Shown here one piece after another: positions 51,102 to 59,597 of a DNA stretch of 64,000 nucleotides. Position numbers and translations under genes: made by a program. This stretch comes from Betaproteobacteria bacterium (GTDB lineage: Bacteria; Pseudomonadota; Gammaproteobacteria; Burkholderiales; Burkholderiaceae_C): assembly GCA_016868355.1 (NCBI GenBank), contig VGHB01000006.1, positions 1 through 64,000 of the forward strand, in the 5' to 3' direction. A model generated the notes under the pieces. It was not told where the DNA came from. It saw nothing but the letters and a program-made list of their open reading frames with translations, and did not search any database. Position 1 is the first letter of the stretch, and every line of letters starts with the position of its first letter.

Positions 51102-51638
51102 AGCAATTTAGACCTCCTGCAGTAAAGCGGCAATGCTCCACGCCCGCCCTCTGGAAAAACTTCCCCAACTCAGCAGGTTCTTCGGGATAGGGTCAACCGT
51201 TGCAACACATCGCGAGAACCTATCGATGCTCTTGCAGGAAATCGTTGCGTGGCGATACCGACCAAACTCCATACGCGTCAAACTCATGTACTCGGTATGG
51301 TCGTTCACAAGAAGCGTTAGGGCTGGTAGCTTGGTGGTCGACTGTTCTGCCACCTACGGCTTACAACCACTCGGCTGGCCGACCCACTGAACCAGCGCTT
51401 GGGGCTGGTGAGGTGGCCCGAGCCATAGCAGTCTGTTGCAGAGTGTGCAGATTAGTGTGTACCCTGTGCAGTGGGGTCCCAAAGCAAAGTTGGGAGGTGG
51501 GGGTACGGTGGGGGTCAATGATCCGCGAAATCCGAGACCCCCGGGGGGGCTAGCGAGGCGCCTATCGATGAGGGGCGGCGCATGTCGGGGCAGAGGCTTA
51601 GCACCCGGTGCTGACCCAGATCGGACTAACCAACAGCG

Positions 51639-51658
51639 CTTACATCTCCCCTTACATC
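51639..51658 (+). repeat. Right-end paired CTTACATC motif (probable integrase arm sites)
   Basis: CTTACATC at 51639-51646 and 51651-51658, 12-base period, with two C-rich spacers. It is the same as the motif at 15377-15396 and in the same orientation, 57 bases from the right attachment repeat. Confidence 0.6.
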
Positions 51659-51672
51659 ACTCTGCAAAGAAG

Positions 51673-51710
51673 AACGGGTGTTAGCAGTTACTCACTGGCT
51701 AACACCCGTT
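51673..51710 (-). terminator. Rho-independent terminator downstream of tRNA-Thr
   Basis: AACGGGTGTTAGC (51673-51685) and GCTAACACCCGTT (51698-51710) form a perfect 13-base stem with a 12-base loop. On the minus strand it lies 5 bases after the tRNA 3' end and is followed by a T-rich stretch (CTTCTTTG). It is inside the island, so the tRNA now uses a terminator brought by the element. Confidence 0.75.
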
Positions 51711-51715
51711 TTCAT

Positions 51716-51764
51716 TGGTGCCGGTGAAGAGAGTCGAACTCCCGACCTTCGCATTACGAATGCG
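51716..51764 (-). repeat. Right attachment repeat within tRNA-Thr
   Basis: The 49 bases are identical to 15198-15246 and cover the tRNA 3' part, from the anticodon stem through the T arm to the encoded CCA. Integration here restored an intact tRNA whose 3' half came from the element. Confidence 0.95.
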
Positions 51765-51791
51765 CTGCTCTACCAACTGAGCTACACCGGC
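51716..51791 (-). tRNA. tRNA-Thr (anticodon CGU)
   Basis: A 76-base gene read on the minus strand: acceptor GCCGGTG pairs with CACCGGC, the D arm is GCTCAGTTGGTAGAGC, the anticodon loop is TTCGTAA giving CGU (reads ACG), the T arm has GTTCGA, and CCA is encoded. The anticodon stem region is the same as in E. coli thrW, a well-known island insertion site. Confidence 0.97.
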
Positions 51792-51860
51792 CTGGAAAAA
51801 TCAGTGTAGCACCCGAGCTCTGATCCTGCGCACATGCGGGGCGCATGACGATGTGGGCGT

Positions 51861-52385
51861 TCAGCGCGGGTCGTCGGTATGGATCGCCAGGGCCTCCAGG
51901 AACCGCGACACCATATTGTAGGCCGCCACTGTGGCCACCAATTCCACCGCCTGCCGCTCGCCCAGGTCCTGTTTCACCGCGTCCAGCAAGGCGGGGTCAA
52001 AGTGGATGTCGCGGGTGATGGCGTCACACAGGGCCAAAACCTGGCGCTGGCGCGGGCTGTAGTGGGGCGAAGCCTTCCAATTACCCAAGTCATCCAACTG
52101 AGCTGGGCTCACCCCTTCCTTTAACGCATAGGGCACATGCTGCGCAGCCTCGTACGGCGCGCCGTTAAGGTGGGCTACCCGCATGATCACGAGTTCGCGC
52201 AGATCACCGGGCAGGTCCAGCCGCTGGCGTACTGCTGTGAAAAAGCCCAGCCAGCCTTCGGCCAGGGGCGGGCTGTGCAGCAGCATTTGATACAGGTGCA
52301 GCACGCCACCGCGCTCGGCAGTGATGCGTTGCACCAGCGGTGTCAGCTCAGGGTTGTCCAGGCGGGCGTAGGTCAGGCGGGCCAT
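51861..52385 (-). CDS. Carboxymuconolactone decarboxylase/AhpD-like protein
   Basis: A 174-residue helical protein: GVLHLYQMLLHSPPLAEGWLGFF, DLRELVIMRVAHLNGAPYEAAQHVPYAL and RQRQVLALCDAITRDIHF match the CMD family. There is no CxxC pair in the CMD core, so AhpD-type peroxidase activity is unlikely. It stands just outside the island on the intact tRNA side and is not closely similar to the island CMD protein. Confidence 0.83.
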   Translation of the reverse strand: MARLTYARLDNPELTPLVQRITAERGGVLHLYQMLLHSPPLAEGWLGFFTAVRQRLDLPGDLRELVIMRVAHLNGAPYEAAQHVPYALKEGVSPAQLDDLGNWKASPHYSPRQRQVLALCDAITRDIHFDPALLDAVKQDLGERQAVELVATVAAYNMVSRFLEALAIHTDDPR

Positions 52386-52503
52386 GCGGGTTTAACAGCC
52401 AGATCAGGAGCTCACCAGTATGGCAGCGCGGCGCCGGGGGCAAAAACCCCTGGCCGCGCCAGACCTCTGCCCGCTAAGCGCGATACTGCGCCACACTGCA
52501 ACG

Positions 52504-53565
52504 ATGAACCTCTCTACCCGCCCCCTGCAGTACCGTACCAGTGCCCCGCAGCTGCAGGGCCTGGCTCAGCCCACGCGCCGCCCCCTCTTGTCGAGTGCAC
52601 TGGCGGCCCTGGCAGCCCTGATGGCCAGCGCGGTGTTGGCGCCACTGGCTGCATCGGCGCAGCCGGTGGCTTGGCCTAAAGCCCAGCCCATCAAGCTGGT
52701 GGCGGTATTTCCGCCGGGCGGGTCGGTGGACCAGGTGGCGCGCATCCTTCAACCCGCACTGCAGCAGCATCTGGGCCAGGCGGTCGTGGTGGACAACCGT
52801 GGCGGTGCCTCAGGCTCCATCGGCACCGGGCAGGTGGCCAAGGCCGAGCCGGACGGATACACCTTTGCTGTGGTGTTCGACACCCATGCAGTAAACCCGG
52901 CCGTGCTGCCAGCCATCCCCTTTGACACGCGCAAAGATTTGGCGTCGGTGGCCATCATCGGCACCGGTGCCATGCTCATAGCCGCGCACGTCGACTCGCC
53001 CTACAAGACCCTTGGTGATGTGGTCAGCGCTGCGCGCACGCGCAACGGCGTGCCCTACGGCACTATAGGTAACGGGAGCCTGGGCCACCTGGCAGTGTCG
53101 CTGCTGGGCAGAGCCCACAACCTGAACTTCCAGCACGTACCCTACCGTGGGGGTGGCCCCCTGGTGAACGACGCAGTGGCGGGCCATGTGCCTGTGAGCA
53201 TCGGGTCGGTCTTCCTGCTCAAGCCCCATATCGACAGCGGCAAGCTGCGCGCCTTGGCGGTCACCACCAGCCGTCGCGTGGCGGCGTTACCCCAGGTTCC
53301 AACCGTGGCTGAAAGCGGTTTCGTGGGATTTGATTCACCCGCTTGGTGGGCGGTGGTAGCACCTGCGCGCACCCCCGCTGATGTGCTTCGCCAAATGAAC
53401 GAAGCCCTCAACGCCGCACTGCGTCAGCCCGATGTGGCGGCTCGACTGGCGGGCCAAGGCATCGAGGTGCGCGGTGGGTCGATGGAAGCAGCACGCAGCT
53501 TCATTGAAGGCCAGATCGACACCTGGGCCAAGGTGGTGAAGGACAACGATATCAAGGCTGACTGA
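52504..53565 (+). CDS. Bug/TctC-family periplasmic solute-binding protein
   Basis: A 353-residue binding protein. The signal peptide (LLSSALAALAALMASAVLA) ends near ASA, then IKLVAVFPPGGSVDQVARIL and VVVDNRGGASGSIGTGQVAKAEPDGYT, the standard Bug pocket segments, with YGTIGNGSLGHLAVSLLGR and VPYRGGGPLVNDAVAGHV. Bug proteins bind carboxylates for tripartite TctAB carriers or sensing; they are abundant in Burkholderiales. ATG 52504 is chosen for the signal peptide. It converges end to end with the next Bug gene. Confidence 0.92.
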   Translation: MNLSTRPLQYRTSAPQLQGLAQPTRRPLLSSALAALAALMASAVLAPLAASAQPVAWPKAQPIKLVAVFPPGGSVDQVARILQPALQQHLGQAVVVDNRGGASGSIGTGQVAKAEPDGYTFAVVFDTHAVNPAVLPAIPFDTRKDLASVAIIGTGAMLIAAHVDSPYKTLGDVVSAARTRNGVPYGTIGNGSLGHLAVSLLGRAHNLNFQHVPYRGGGPLVNDAVAGHVPVSIGSVFLLKPHIDSGKLRALAVTTSRRVAALPQVPTVAESGFVGFDSPAWWAVVAPARTPADVLRQMNEALNAALRQPDVAARLAGQGIEVRGGSMEAARSFIEGQIDTWAKVVKDNDIKAD

Positions 53566-54570
53566 TCACTGCGGTACGAAGCCGCTGGCCTTGATCACCT
53601 GGGACCATGCCAGAGCGTAGCTGCGTTCGCGTTGGGCCAGCTGCTCCCCGCTCATATGTCCCACGGTGATACCCATGGCGCTGAGCTTGTCTTGCATATC
53701 GGCGCGTGCCAAGACCTTGGCTAAGGCTTGAGACCATTTGTCCAAGGCCGCCCGTGGAGTGCCGGCGGGCGCGAACAGACCGTAGTAAGGAACCTCTTCG
53801 AATCCCTTAACCCCCAGCTCGGCGAAGGTCGGCACCTCAGGCATGGTCTTGTCGCGCTGGCTGCCCATGACCGCCACCACCTTCAAGCGCCCAGCCTTGT
53901 GGTGCTCAATGAAATCGGGGATCGAGCCGGTGCCGGCGGTGATCTGCCCGCCCAGCAAGTCTGCGATCATGGGCGCGCTGCCGCGGTAGGGCACCGTCAC
54001 CAAGTCGAGCTTGTAACGGTCGGCCAGCGCCTTGACCGAAAACTCGGGCAGCGAAGCCGGCGCGGGAACCCCCACCGCCCCCTTGCCACCGGCCGCACGC
54101 ACGCTGCCCAGGTAGTCTTGAAACCCACCGGCGGAGCCTGTGCGTGTCGAAAGCGCCAGCGCATTCACAAAGGTACCCATGCCTGCTACAGCCACGAAGT
54201 CTCGGGCGGGCTCAAAGCCGGGGTTCTTGATCGTCAGCGGGATGATGCTGACCGTGTGGTCGTGCGACAGCATCACCGTCAGACCGTCTGCAGGGGCGGC
54301 CTTCAGCGCCTGCGCTGCCAGCTGCCCGCCAGCCCCGGGTTTGTTGTCCACGATAACGGCTTGCCCCAACTCGTCCTTGAGCCGTTCGGCCAAGAGGCGT
54401 GCAATGGCGTCGGTACCACCGCCGGCGGGAAAGCCCACCAGGATGCGGGCGGTCTGTTGCTGCGCCTGTGCTTCAGTGGGCAGCCCAAGCCCAGCCCAGG
54501 TGGTGCAGATGGCCAGCGCCAGCAGGCCAGCCAGCGACCGGCGGCGCGCCTGTGATGCCTTGGCTGGCAA
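53566..54570 (-). CDS. Bug/TctC-family periplasmic solute-binding protein
   Basis: A 334-residue protein with signal peptide RRRSLAGLLALAICTTWAGL (Tat-like RRR), then ILVGFPAGGGTDAIARLLAE, VIVDNKPGAGGQLAAQALKAAPADG and VPYRGSAPMIADLLGGQI, the Bug family hallmarks. No TctA or TctB membrane partner is nearby, as is common. Its stop touches that of the preceding convergent Bug gene (53565/53566). Confidence 0.92.
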   Translation of the reverse strand: MPAKASQARRRSLAGLLALAICTTWAGLGLPTEAQAQQQTARILVGFPAGGGTDAIARLLAERLKDELGQAVIVDNKPGAGGQLAAQALKAAPADGLTVMLSHDHTVSIIPLTIKNPGFEPARDFVAVAGMGTFVNALALSTRTGSAGGFQDYLGSVRAAGGKGAVGVPAPASLPEFSVKALADRYKLDLVTVPYRGSAPMIADLLGGQITAGTGSIPDFIEHHKAGRLKVVAVMGSQRDKTMPEVPTFAELGVKGFEEVPYYGLFAPAGTPRAALDKWSQALAKVLARADMQDKLSAMGITVGHMSGEQLAQRERSYALAWSQVIKASGFVPQ

Positions 54571-54676
54571 GTGGGCCGATGCAGTGGGTTTGCAGAGCAG
54601 GCCAGACGCCTGGGCGCGCAGTAGATTCTTATTGAGCTCCTGTTCCTTGGGTTATGCGTTGGGGAGATGCGTGGGG

Positions 54677-55201
54677 TCAGTGTTCATGCATCCACGCGGC
54701 GTGGCGCGGGGCGCGCTTGGTATGGGCCCATGCATCCAACATCGCCCACTTCACTTCATCGAGCTTTTGCAGCATGTCCGGGGTGCTGGTGTCGCAAGCC
54801 AACTCAAGCCGATGGCCATTGGGGTCGAAGAAGTAGATGCTTTGGAACAGAGTGTGGTTGGTGGGGCCGATCACCTCGATGCCGGCAGCCTGCAGCTGGG
54901 CTTTGCGGGCCAGCAGTTCATCAATGGAGCCCACTTTCAAGGCGATGTGCTGCACCCAATTCGGCGTGTTGGGGTCGCGTCCCATTTCCGGTGAATTGGG
55001 CAGTTCAAAGAAGGCCAAGACATTGCCGTTACCGGCATCCAGGAAGACATGCATGTAGGGGTCGGGCGCCTTGGTGGAGGGCACCTCGTCTTCGGAAATG
55101 GCCAGCATGAAGTCCATGCCCAGGTGCTGCCGGTACCACAACACGGTTTCACGGGCATCCCTGCAGCGGTAGGCCACATGGTGAATTTTCTGGATGGACA
55201 T
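54677..55201 (-). CDS. VOC-superfamily protein (glyoxalase-like)
   Basis: A 174-residue protein: IQKIHHVAYRCRDARETVLWYR (first metal His), MHVFLDAGNGNVLAFFELP, NWVQHIALKVGSIDELLARKAQ (second) and YFFDPNGHRLELAC (Glu). Its use is unknown; many such proteins are annotated dioxygenases. The frame extends to 55252, but ATG 55201 is the natural start. It stands alone between a Bug gene and the divergent PPi-PFK gene. Confidence 0.85.
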   Translation of the reverse strand: MSIQKIHHVAYRCRDARETVLWYRQHLGMDFMLAISEDEVPSTKAPDPYMHVFLDAGNGNVLAFFELPNSPEMGRDPNTPNWVQHIALKVGSIDELLARKAQLQAAGIEVIGPTNHTLFQSIYFFDPNGHRLELACDTSTPDMLQKLDEVKWAMLDAWAHTKRAPRHAAWMHEH

Positions 55202-55359
55202 GGCGCCGGCTCCTTGAGCGTACCTTCCGCGTGCCTTCTTAGGAATTTGCACGCTGCAAATTCACTTGCATTTACCCGATGCTTCTATTCTAGGCCGCCG
55301 TAAGCGATTAGAGTAGCGCAACACCAAACACCCCGCCACCGACTTCAGGAGCCAGCCGT

Positions 55360-56601
55360 ATGTCGCAGATCAAGGTGCTCGTCGCCCAGGGGGGAGGCCC
55401 CACGGCCGTCATCAACCAGTCCTTGGTGGGGGCGGTGTTGGCGGCCCGAGCCTTTACAAAGGTGCAAGCGGTGTACGGTGCACGCCATGGGGTACGCGGT
55501 GTGTTGCAGGAAGACTTCGTTGACCTCACCAGCGAAGATATCAACCACCTCGAGCGCGTGGCGGCCAGCCCGGCTTCGGCCTTGGGGTCTACCCGTGACA
55601 AACCCGATACCGCCTACTGCCTTCAGATGCTGGAGGTGATCAAGGCACACGGCATCACCCATTTCTTCTACATCGGCGGCAATGATTCGTCCGACACGGT
55701 GCGTATTCTGATGGAAGAATCCCAGCGTGCGGGCCACGCGCTGTCGGGCTTGCACATTCCCAAGACCATCGATAACGACCTGATGGGTAACGACCACACA
55801 CCGGGCTTTCCCTCGGCCGCCAAGTTTGTGGCGCAGGCCTTCGCAGGGGCAGACTTGGACAATGCAGCCTTGCCTGGCGTGTATGTGGCGGTGGTGATGG
55901 GCCGCCATGCGGGGTTCTTGACGGCCGCTGCCGCCCTGGCCCGCCAGGGTGTGGACGATGGCCCGCACCTCATCTACTTGCCTGAACGGGTGTTCGACAT
56001 TGACCGCTTCTTGGCTGACGTGAAGTGCACCCACGAACGTCTGGGCCGTTGCGTGGTGGCGGTCAGCGAAGGCGTGCACGATGCCAGTGGCCAGCCCATC
56101 ATTTCGCAGCTGGCGCAGCGCAAAGGCGGCTCAGCCGAACGGGATGCGCACGGCAATGTACAACTCTCGGGCACCGGAGCGCTGGCCGACCTGTTGTGTG
56201 AGGAAATCAAGAACCGCCTGGGCATCAAGCGAGTGCGGGGCGACACCTTCGGCTATCTGCAGCGCAGCTTTCTGGGGTGTGTGAGCGATGTGGATGCCCG
56301 CGAGGCGCGTGACGTAGGGGCTGTTGCAGTGCGGATGGCGCTTACGCATGGCGCCAGCGGCTCGGTGGCCATTCGGCGCGACGCCTCAGCGCCGGGCTAT
56401 GTGAGCGAATACGCCCTGCAGCCCTTGGAAGCCGTAGCGGCCAAGACACGCGTGATGGATGCCAGCTTCATTCACGAAGCGGGTAATGACGTGACGCCGG
56501 CTTTTGTGGAGTACCTGCGGCCTCTGTTGGGCAGCAACCTGCTGCAGGCCGCGCGGCTGAGGAGCCGGCCAGTGGCCAAGCGGCTGAAGCCCCAGGGCTG
56601 A
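55360..56601 (+). CDS. pfp: PPi-dependent 6-phosphofructokinase
   Basis: A 413-residue PFK-family enzyme. [30 protein letters not shown] and [19 protein letters not shown] are the substrate motifs; GGNDS with Asp in the second glycine-loop position is the PPi-dependent signature, where ATP enzymes have Gly. [16 protein letters not shown] and [16 protein letters not shown] follow. It reversibly phosphorylates fructose 6-phosphate with pyrophosphate, so it can serve glycolysis and gluconeogenesis. The neighbouring fbp gene is decayed. Confidence 0.93.
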   Translation: MSQIKVLVAQGGGPTAVINQSLVGAVLAARAFTKVQAVYGARHGVRGVLQEDFVDLTSEDINHLERVAASPASALGSTRDKPDTAYCLQMLEVIKAHGITHFFYIGGNDSSDTVRILMEESQRAGHALSGLHIPKTIDNDLMGNDHTPGFPSAAKFVAQAFAGADLDNAALPGVYVAVVMGRHAGFLTAAAALARQGVDDGPHLIYLPERVFDIDRFLADVKCTHERLGRCVVAVSEGVHDASGQPIISQLAQRKGGSAERDAHGNVQLSGTGALADLLCEEIKNRLGIKRVRGDTFGYLQRSFLGCVSDVDAREARDVGAVAVRMALTHGASGSVAIRRDASAPGYVSEYALQPLEAVAAKTRVMDASFIHEAGNDVTPAFVEYLRPLLGSNLLQAARLRSRPVAKRLKPQG

Positions 56602-56626
56602 GGCGGTACGCTTCGGGCGTGCTTCG

Positions 56627-56882
56627 CTATCGGGCTGGTACCGATGCTCACGTTCACATTTATGTTGGACGAGCCATCCAAAGGGTCGAACAGCAAGAGG
56701 TACTCGCCCTTGGGGGTATCGGTCGGGCACCGGGTGGATGCTGTCCAGCTCCTCGCTGGTCGTGGCAGCGAGATGCCCGCCCCACTGGTTAGCTTCGATC
56801 ATCAGGCGCAAAGGGCGGGGATGTTGCCCTCATGGCGCTACTGCTCCACCAGGTATTGGGTCAGCCTGATGCGCTTGCTCAT
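56627..56882 (-). pseudogene. fbp: Decayed fructose-1,6-bisphosphatase (class I) gene
   Basis: From an ATG at 56882 the minus strand reads MSKRIRLTQYLVEQ, a TAG stop, then RHEGNIPA, the normal start of fbp. A shifted frame continues [21 protein letters not shown] and [12 protein letters not shown], with about 50 residues missing between the two. Another shift gives [19 protein letters not shown], the metal-binding core. After that homology ends; about two thirds of the gene is gone. It lies just behind pepN, as an intact fbp does in relatives (family knowledge). Confidence 0.88.
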
Positions 56883-56886
56883 GATT

Positions 56887-59580
56887 TCAGCGCTCCACCA
56901 GCGCGCGGCTGACGATTTCCCGAACATCTGCACTGAGCTCGCTGCGCGCCGCCACGCGCGACAGGGCCTCGCGCGCTGCGCTGCGCCAGGGTTCGGCCAG
57001 GGGCTGCCAACGCTCCATCACCCGCGCAATCCGGGACGCCAGCTGGGGATTGAAGCTGTCGAACTCCACCACGCGATCGGCCCAGAAGACATAGCCTGCC
57101 GCATCACTGCGGTGAAAGGCACCGGGGTTGGCCATGGCGTAGGACGCCACCAGGCTGCGTGCACGATTGGGGTTACGCGCCGAATAGTCCGGGTGATGCA
57201 GCAGGGCCTTGACCCGCTCGAAGACGCGGCCATCGCGCTCGGGTGCCGTGGCTTGCACACTGAACCACTTATCGATCGCCAGCGCTTCGTCTGAGAAGCG
57301 CGCATGGAATTGGGCTAGCGCCGCATCGGCCAGCTCGGCATGGCCGTGCACCAGGGCTACCAGGGCGCCCATGCGTTCGGTCATGTTGGCAGCGTCCTTC
57401 ACCTGTTGGTAGGCGCGCCCGGGCCATAAGCGGTCGCCGGTGGTGCCGGCGTGGCGCACCAGCATGTACAGGGCCAGGTTGGCCAGGGCACGTTGGCCGC
57501 TTTGTCGTGCATCGGGGCGGTAGCCTTCCCGGTGCTGCATGGCCTGATAGGTAGCGGTCCAGTCTTCGTGCAGCGCTGCGGACAGCTGGCTGAGCATCGA
57601 CTCGCGTGCGCGGCTTACGTGCTGCGGGTTGACGCTCTGGAGTTGCTCGTACAGCAGCTTCTCGGAGGGTACCTGGAGGGCCAGTTCCTTGAAGGCAGGG
57701 TCTAGCTGGGGGTGTTGCAGCAGGCTGCGCAGGGCTTGCAGGAAGTCGGCACCCAAGGCCACGTCGCGGCCTTCGGCGATGGCCGGCAGCAGTTGCGCCG
57801 TCATCAGGCGCTGCCCTGCTTCCCAGCGGTTGAAGGCGTCCGTGTCGTGTGCCAGCAGTACCGTCAACTCGGCCTGGGCCAGGCCATCCTCCAGCACCAC
57901 CGGTGCAGACAAGCCGCGCATCAGCGAAGGCACGGGTTCTTGCGTCACACCGGTGAAGGTGTAGTGGGCTTGCGCCTGGTCCAGCACCAGCACCGTTTCC
58001 AGGCCACGGTCGGCCGCATCGCCTTCGAGCTGCAGGGGCAGGGCGGTGCCATCGAGGCCCACCAGGCCGATGGCCACGGGGATCACGAAGGGCTGCTTGT
58101 GGTCTTGGCCGGGTGTGGCGGGGCAGTTTTGGTTCAGGGTGAGGGTGTAGCGCTGCGCATCAGCGTCGTACCGACCCTGGGCTTGAACCCGGGGCGTTCC
58201 AGCCTGTGCGTACCAGCGCTTGAAGGTCTCCAGGCGGGCGCTCAACTCACTGCCTGGGTTGGCATCGGCCACGGCTTGTGCGAAGTCGTCGCAGGTGACC
58301 GCCTGGCCGTCGTGGCGCTTGAAGTACTCGGTCATGCCGCGGGCAAAGCCCTCGCGGCCCACCAAGGTCTGCATCATGCGCACCACTTCAGCACCCTTGT
58401 TGTAGACCGTGGGCGTGTAGAAGTTGTCGATGGCTTGGTACTGGTCGGGGCGCACCGGGTGGGCCATGGGGCCGGAATCTTCAGGGAACTGCGCCTCGCG
58501 CAGGGCGCGCACATCCCCAATGCGGCACACCGCACGCGCGCTGGCGCTGCCGGCCATGTCCATACTGAATTCCTGATCCCGGAACACCGTCAGGCCTTCC
58601 TTGAGCGACAGCTGGAACCAGTCGCGGCAGGTGATGCGATTACCCGTCCAGTTGTGGAAGTACTCGTGGGCCACCACGCTTTCGACGTTGAAGAAGTCGG
58701 TGTCGGTGGCAGTGGCCGGGCTGGCCAGAACAAACTTTGTGTTGAAGATGTTCAGGCCCTTGTTCTCCATCGCGCCCATATTGAAGTCGCCCACGGCCAC
58801 GATCATGAAGCGCTCCAGGTCCAGCGGCAGGCCAAAGCGCTGCTCGTCCCAGATCAGCGAGGCCACCAGGGAATTCATCGCGTGTTCGGTCTTCTCCAGG
58901 TCGCCCCGGCGTACGTAGACCTGCAGCAGGTGGTCTTTACCTGCGCGGGTGCGGATGTGCTGTTCACGGCACACCAGGTCTGCGGCCACCAAGGCAAACA
59001 GGTAGCTGGGCTTGGGGAAGGGGTCATGCCACTTGGCGTAGTGGCGGCCGCTGTCCAACTCGCCTTGCTCCACCAGGTTGCCGTTGGACAGCAGCACCGG
59101 CAGCAAGGCCTTGTTTGCACGCAGCGTGACGGTGTAGACGGCCATTACATCGGGGCGGTCCAGGAAGTAGGTGATTCGTCGAAACCCTTCGGCCTCGCAC
59201 TGGGTGAAAAAGCCACCGCCCGAGGTGTACAGGCCACTCAAGTGGGTATTCTTTTCCGGCGCCACCGTGTTGCGGATTTCCAGCGTGAAGCGCTCGCCCT
59301 TGGCCACGTTCGGTGGCGTGTCGATGACGAGCATGCCGTCCTCGTGGCGAAAGCTCACGCTCTCGCCGTTGGCCAGCACCCGCAGCAGGTTCAGATCTTC
59401 GCCGTGCAGGCGCAGGGCCGGAGCGGTCTCTCCCGCGGCGTTACGCTCGATCTCGAGTTTGCTGGCGACGATGGTCTTGGCCGGGTCGAGGTCAAACGTG
59501 AGGTCCACGCTGCGGATCCAGTAGTCGGGTTCGCGGTAGTCCAGTCGGTTGACAGTGATGGGGGCGGTACCTTCTCGCAT
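56887..59580 (-). CDS. pepN: Aminopeptidase N (M1 family)
   Basis: An 897-residue M1 metallopeptidase. The exopeptidase motif GDFNMGAMENKGLNIFN and the zinc site VVAHEYFHNWTGNRITCRDWFQLSLKEGLTVFRDQEF (HExxH-x18-E) are intact, and the C-terminal superhelical domain is complete. It trims N-terminal residues from peptides in the cytoplasm. Length matches PepN (about 870-900). A 669-residue frame on the opposite strand is only its shadow. Confidence 0.97.
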   Translation of the reverse strand: MREGTAPITVNRLDYREPDYWIRSVDLTFDLDPAKTIVASKLEIERNAAGETAPALRLHGEDLNLLRVLANGESVSFRHEDGMLVIDTPPNVAKGERFTLEIRNTVAPEKNTHLSGLYTSGGGFFTQCEAEGFRRITYFLDRPDVMAVYTVTLRANKALLPVLLSNGNLVEQGELDSGRHYAKWHDPFPKPSYLFALVAADLVCREQHIRTRAGKDHLLQVYVRRGDLEKTEHAMNSLVASLIWDEQRFGLPLDLERFMIVAVGDFNMGAMENKGLNIFNTKFVLASPATATDTDFFNVESVVAHEYFHNWTGNRITCRDWFQLSLKEGLTVFRDQEFSMDMAGSASARAVCRIGDVRALREAQFPEDSGPMAHPVRPDQYQAIDNFYTPTVYNKGAEVVRMMQTLVGREGFARGMTEYFKRHDGQAVTCDDFAQAVADANPGSELSARLETFKRWYAQAGTPRVQAQGRYDADAQRYTLTLNQNCPATPGQDHKQPFVIPVAIGLVGLDGTALPLQLEGDAADRGLETVLVLDQAQAHYTFTGVTQEPVPSLMRGLSAPVVLEDGLAQAELTVLLAHDTDAFNRWEAGQRLMTAQLLPAIAEGRDVALGADFLQALRSLLQHPQLDPAFKELALQVPSEKLLYEQLQSVNPQHVSRARESMLSQLSAALHEDWTATYQAMQHREGYRPDARQSGQRALANLALYMLVRHAGTTGDRLWPGRAYQQVKDAANMTERMGALVALVHGHAELADAALAQFHARFSDEALAIDKWFSVQATAPERDGRVFERVKALLHHPDYSARNPNRARSLVASYAMANPGAFHRSDAAGYVFWADRVVEFDSFNPQLASRIARVMERWQPLAEPWRSAAREALSRVAARSELSADVREIVSRALVER

Positions 59581-59597
59581 GAGAGTCTCCGAAAAAT

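Larger units (their letters stand above)
51102..51715. other. Island right end without recognised genes
   Basis: No convincing gene lies in these 614 bases. A minus-strand frame at 51108-51353 (81 residues, GTG start) ends 7 bases from the holin start and could be a phage gene, but I recognise nothing in it. The rest holds G-rich low-complexity sequence around 51490-51560, the paired CTTACATC motif and the tRNA terminator hairpin. Confidence 0.5.
15198..51764. mobile_element. Catabolic genomic island integrated in tRNA-Thr(CGU)
   Basis: About 36.5 kb bounded by perfect 49-base repeats of the tRNA-Thr 3' part. Each end carries a pair of CTTACATC motifs 12 bases apart in the same orientation. 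The left end has an integrase 5' fragment, and the right end has a phage holin gene. The interior holds some 28 catabolic, transport and regulatory genes and reads as less GC-rich than the flanks (an impression, not a measurement). No complete integrase, transposase, plasmid replication or conjugation gene is visible, so it appears immobile. Confidence 0.9.

Noticed and set aside
51108-51353. Possible 81-codon minus-strand gene upstream of the holin
   Set aside because: Position would suit a phage gene, but there is no clear ribosome site or recognisable motif, so it is mentioned only in the regional entry.
50550-51715. Complete prophage or active integrative element
   Set aside because: Only a holin and a fragment of an integrase are found; no capsid, tail, replication or conjugation genes occur in the 36 kb.
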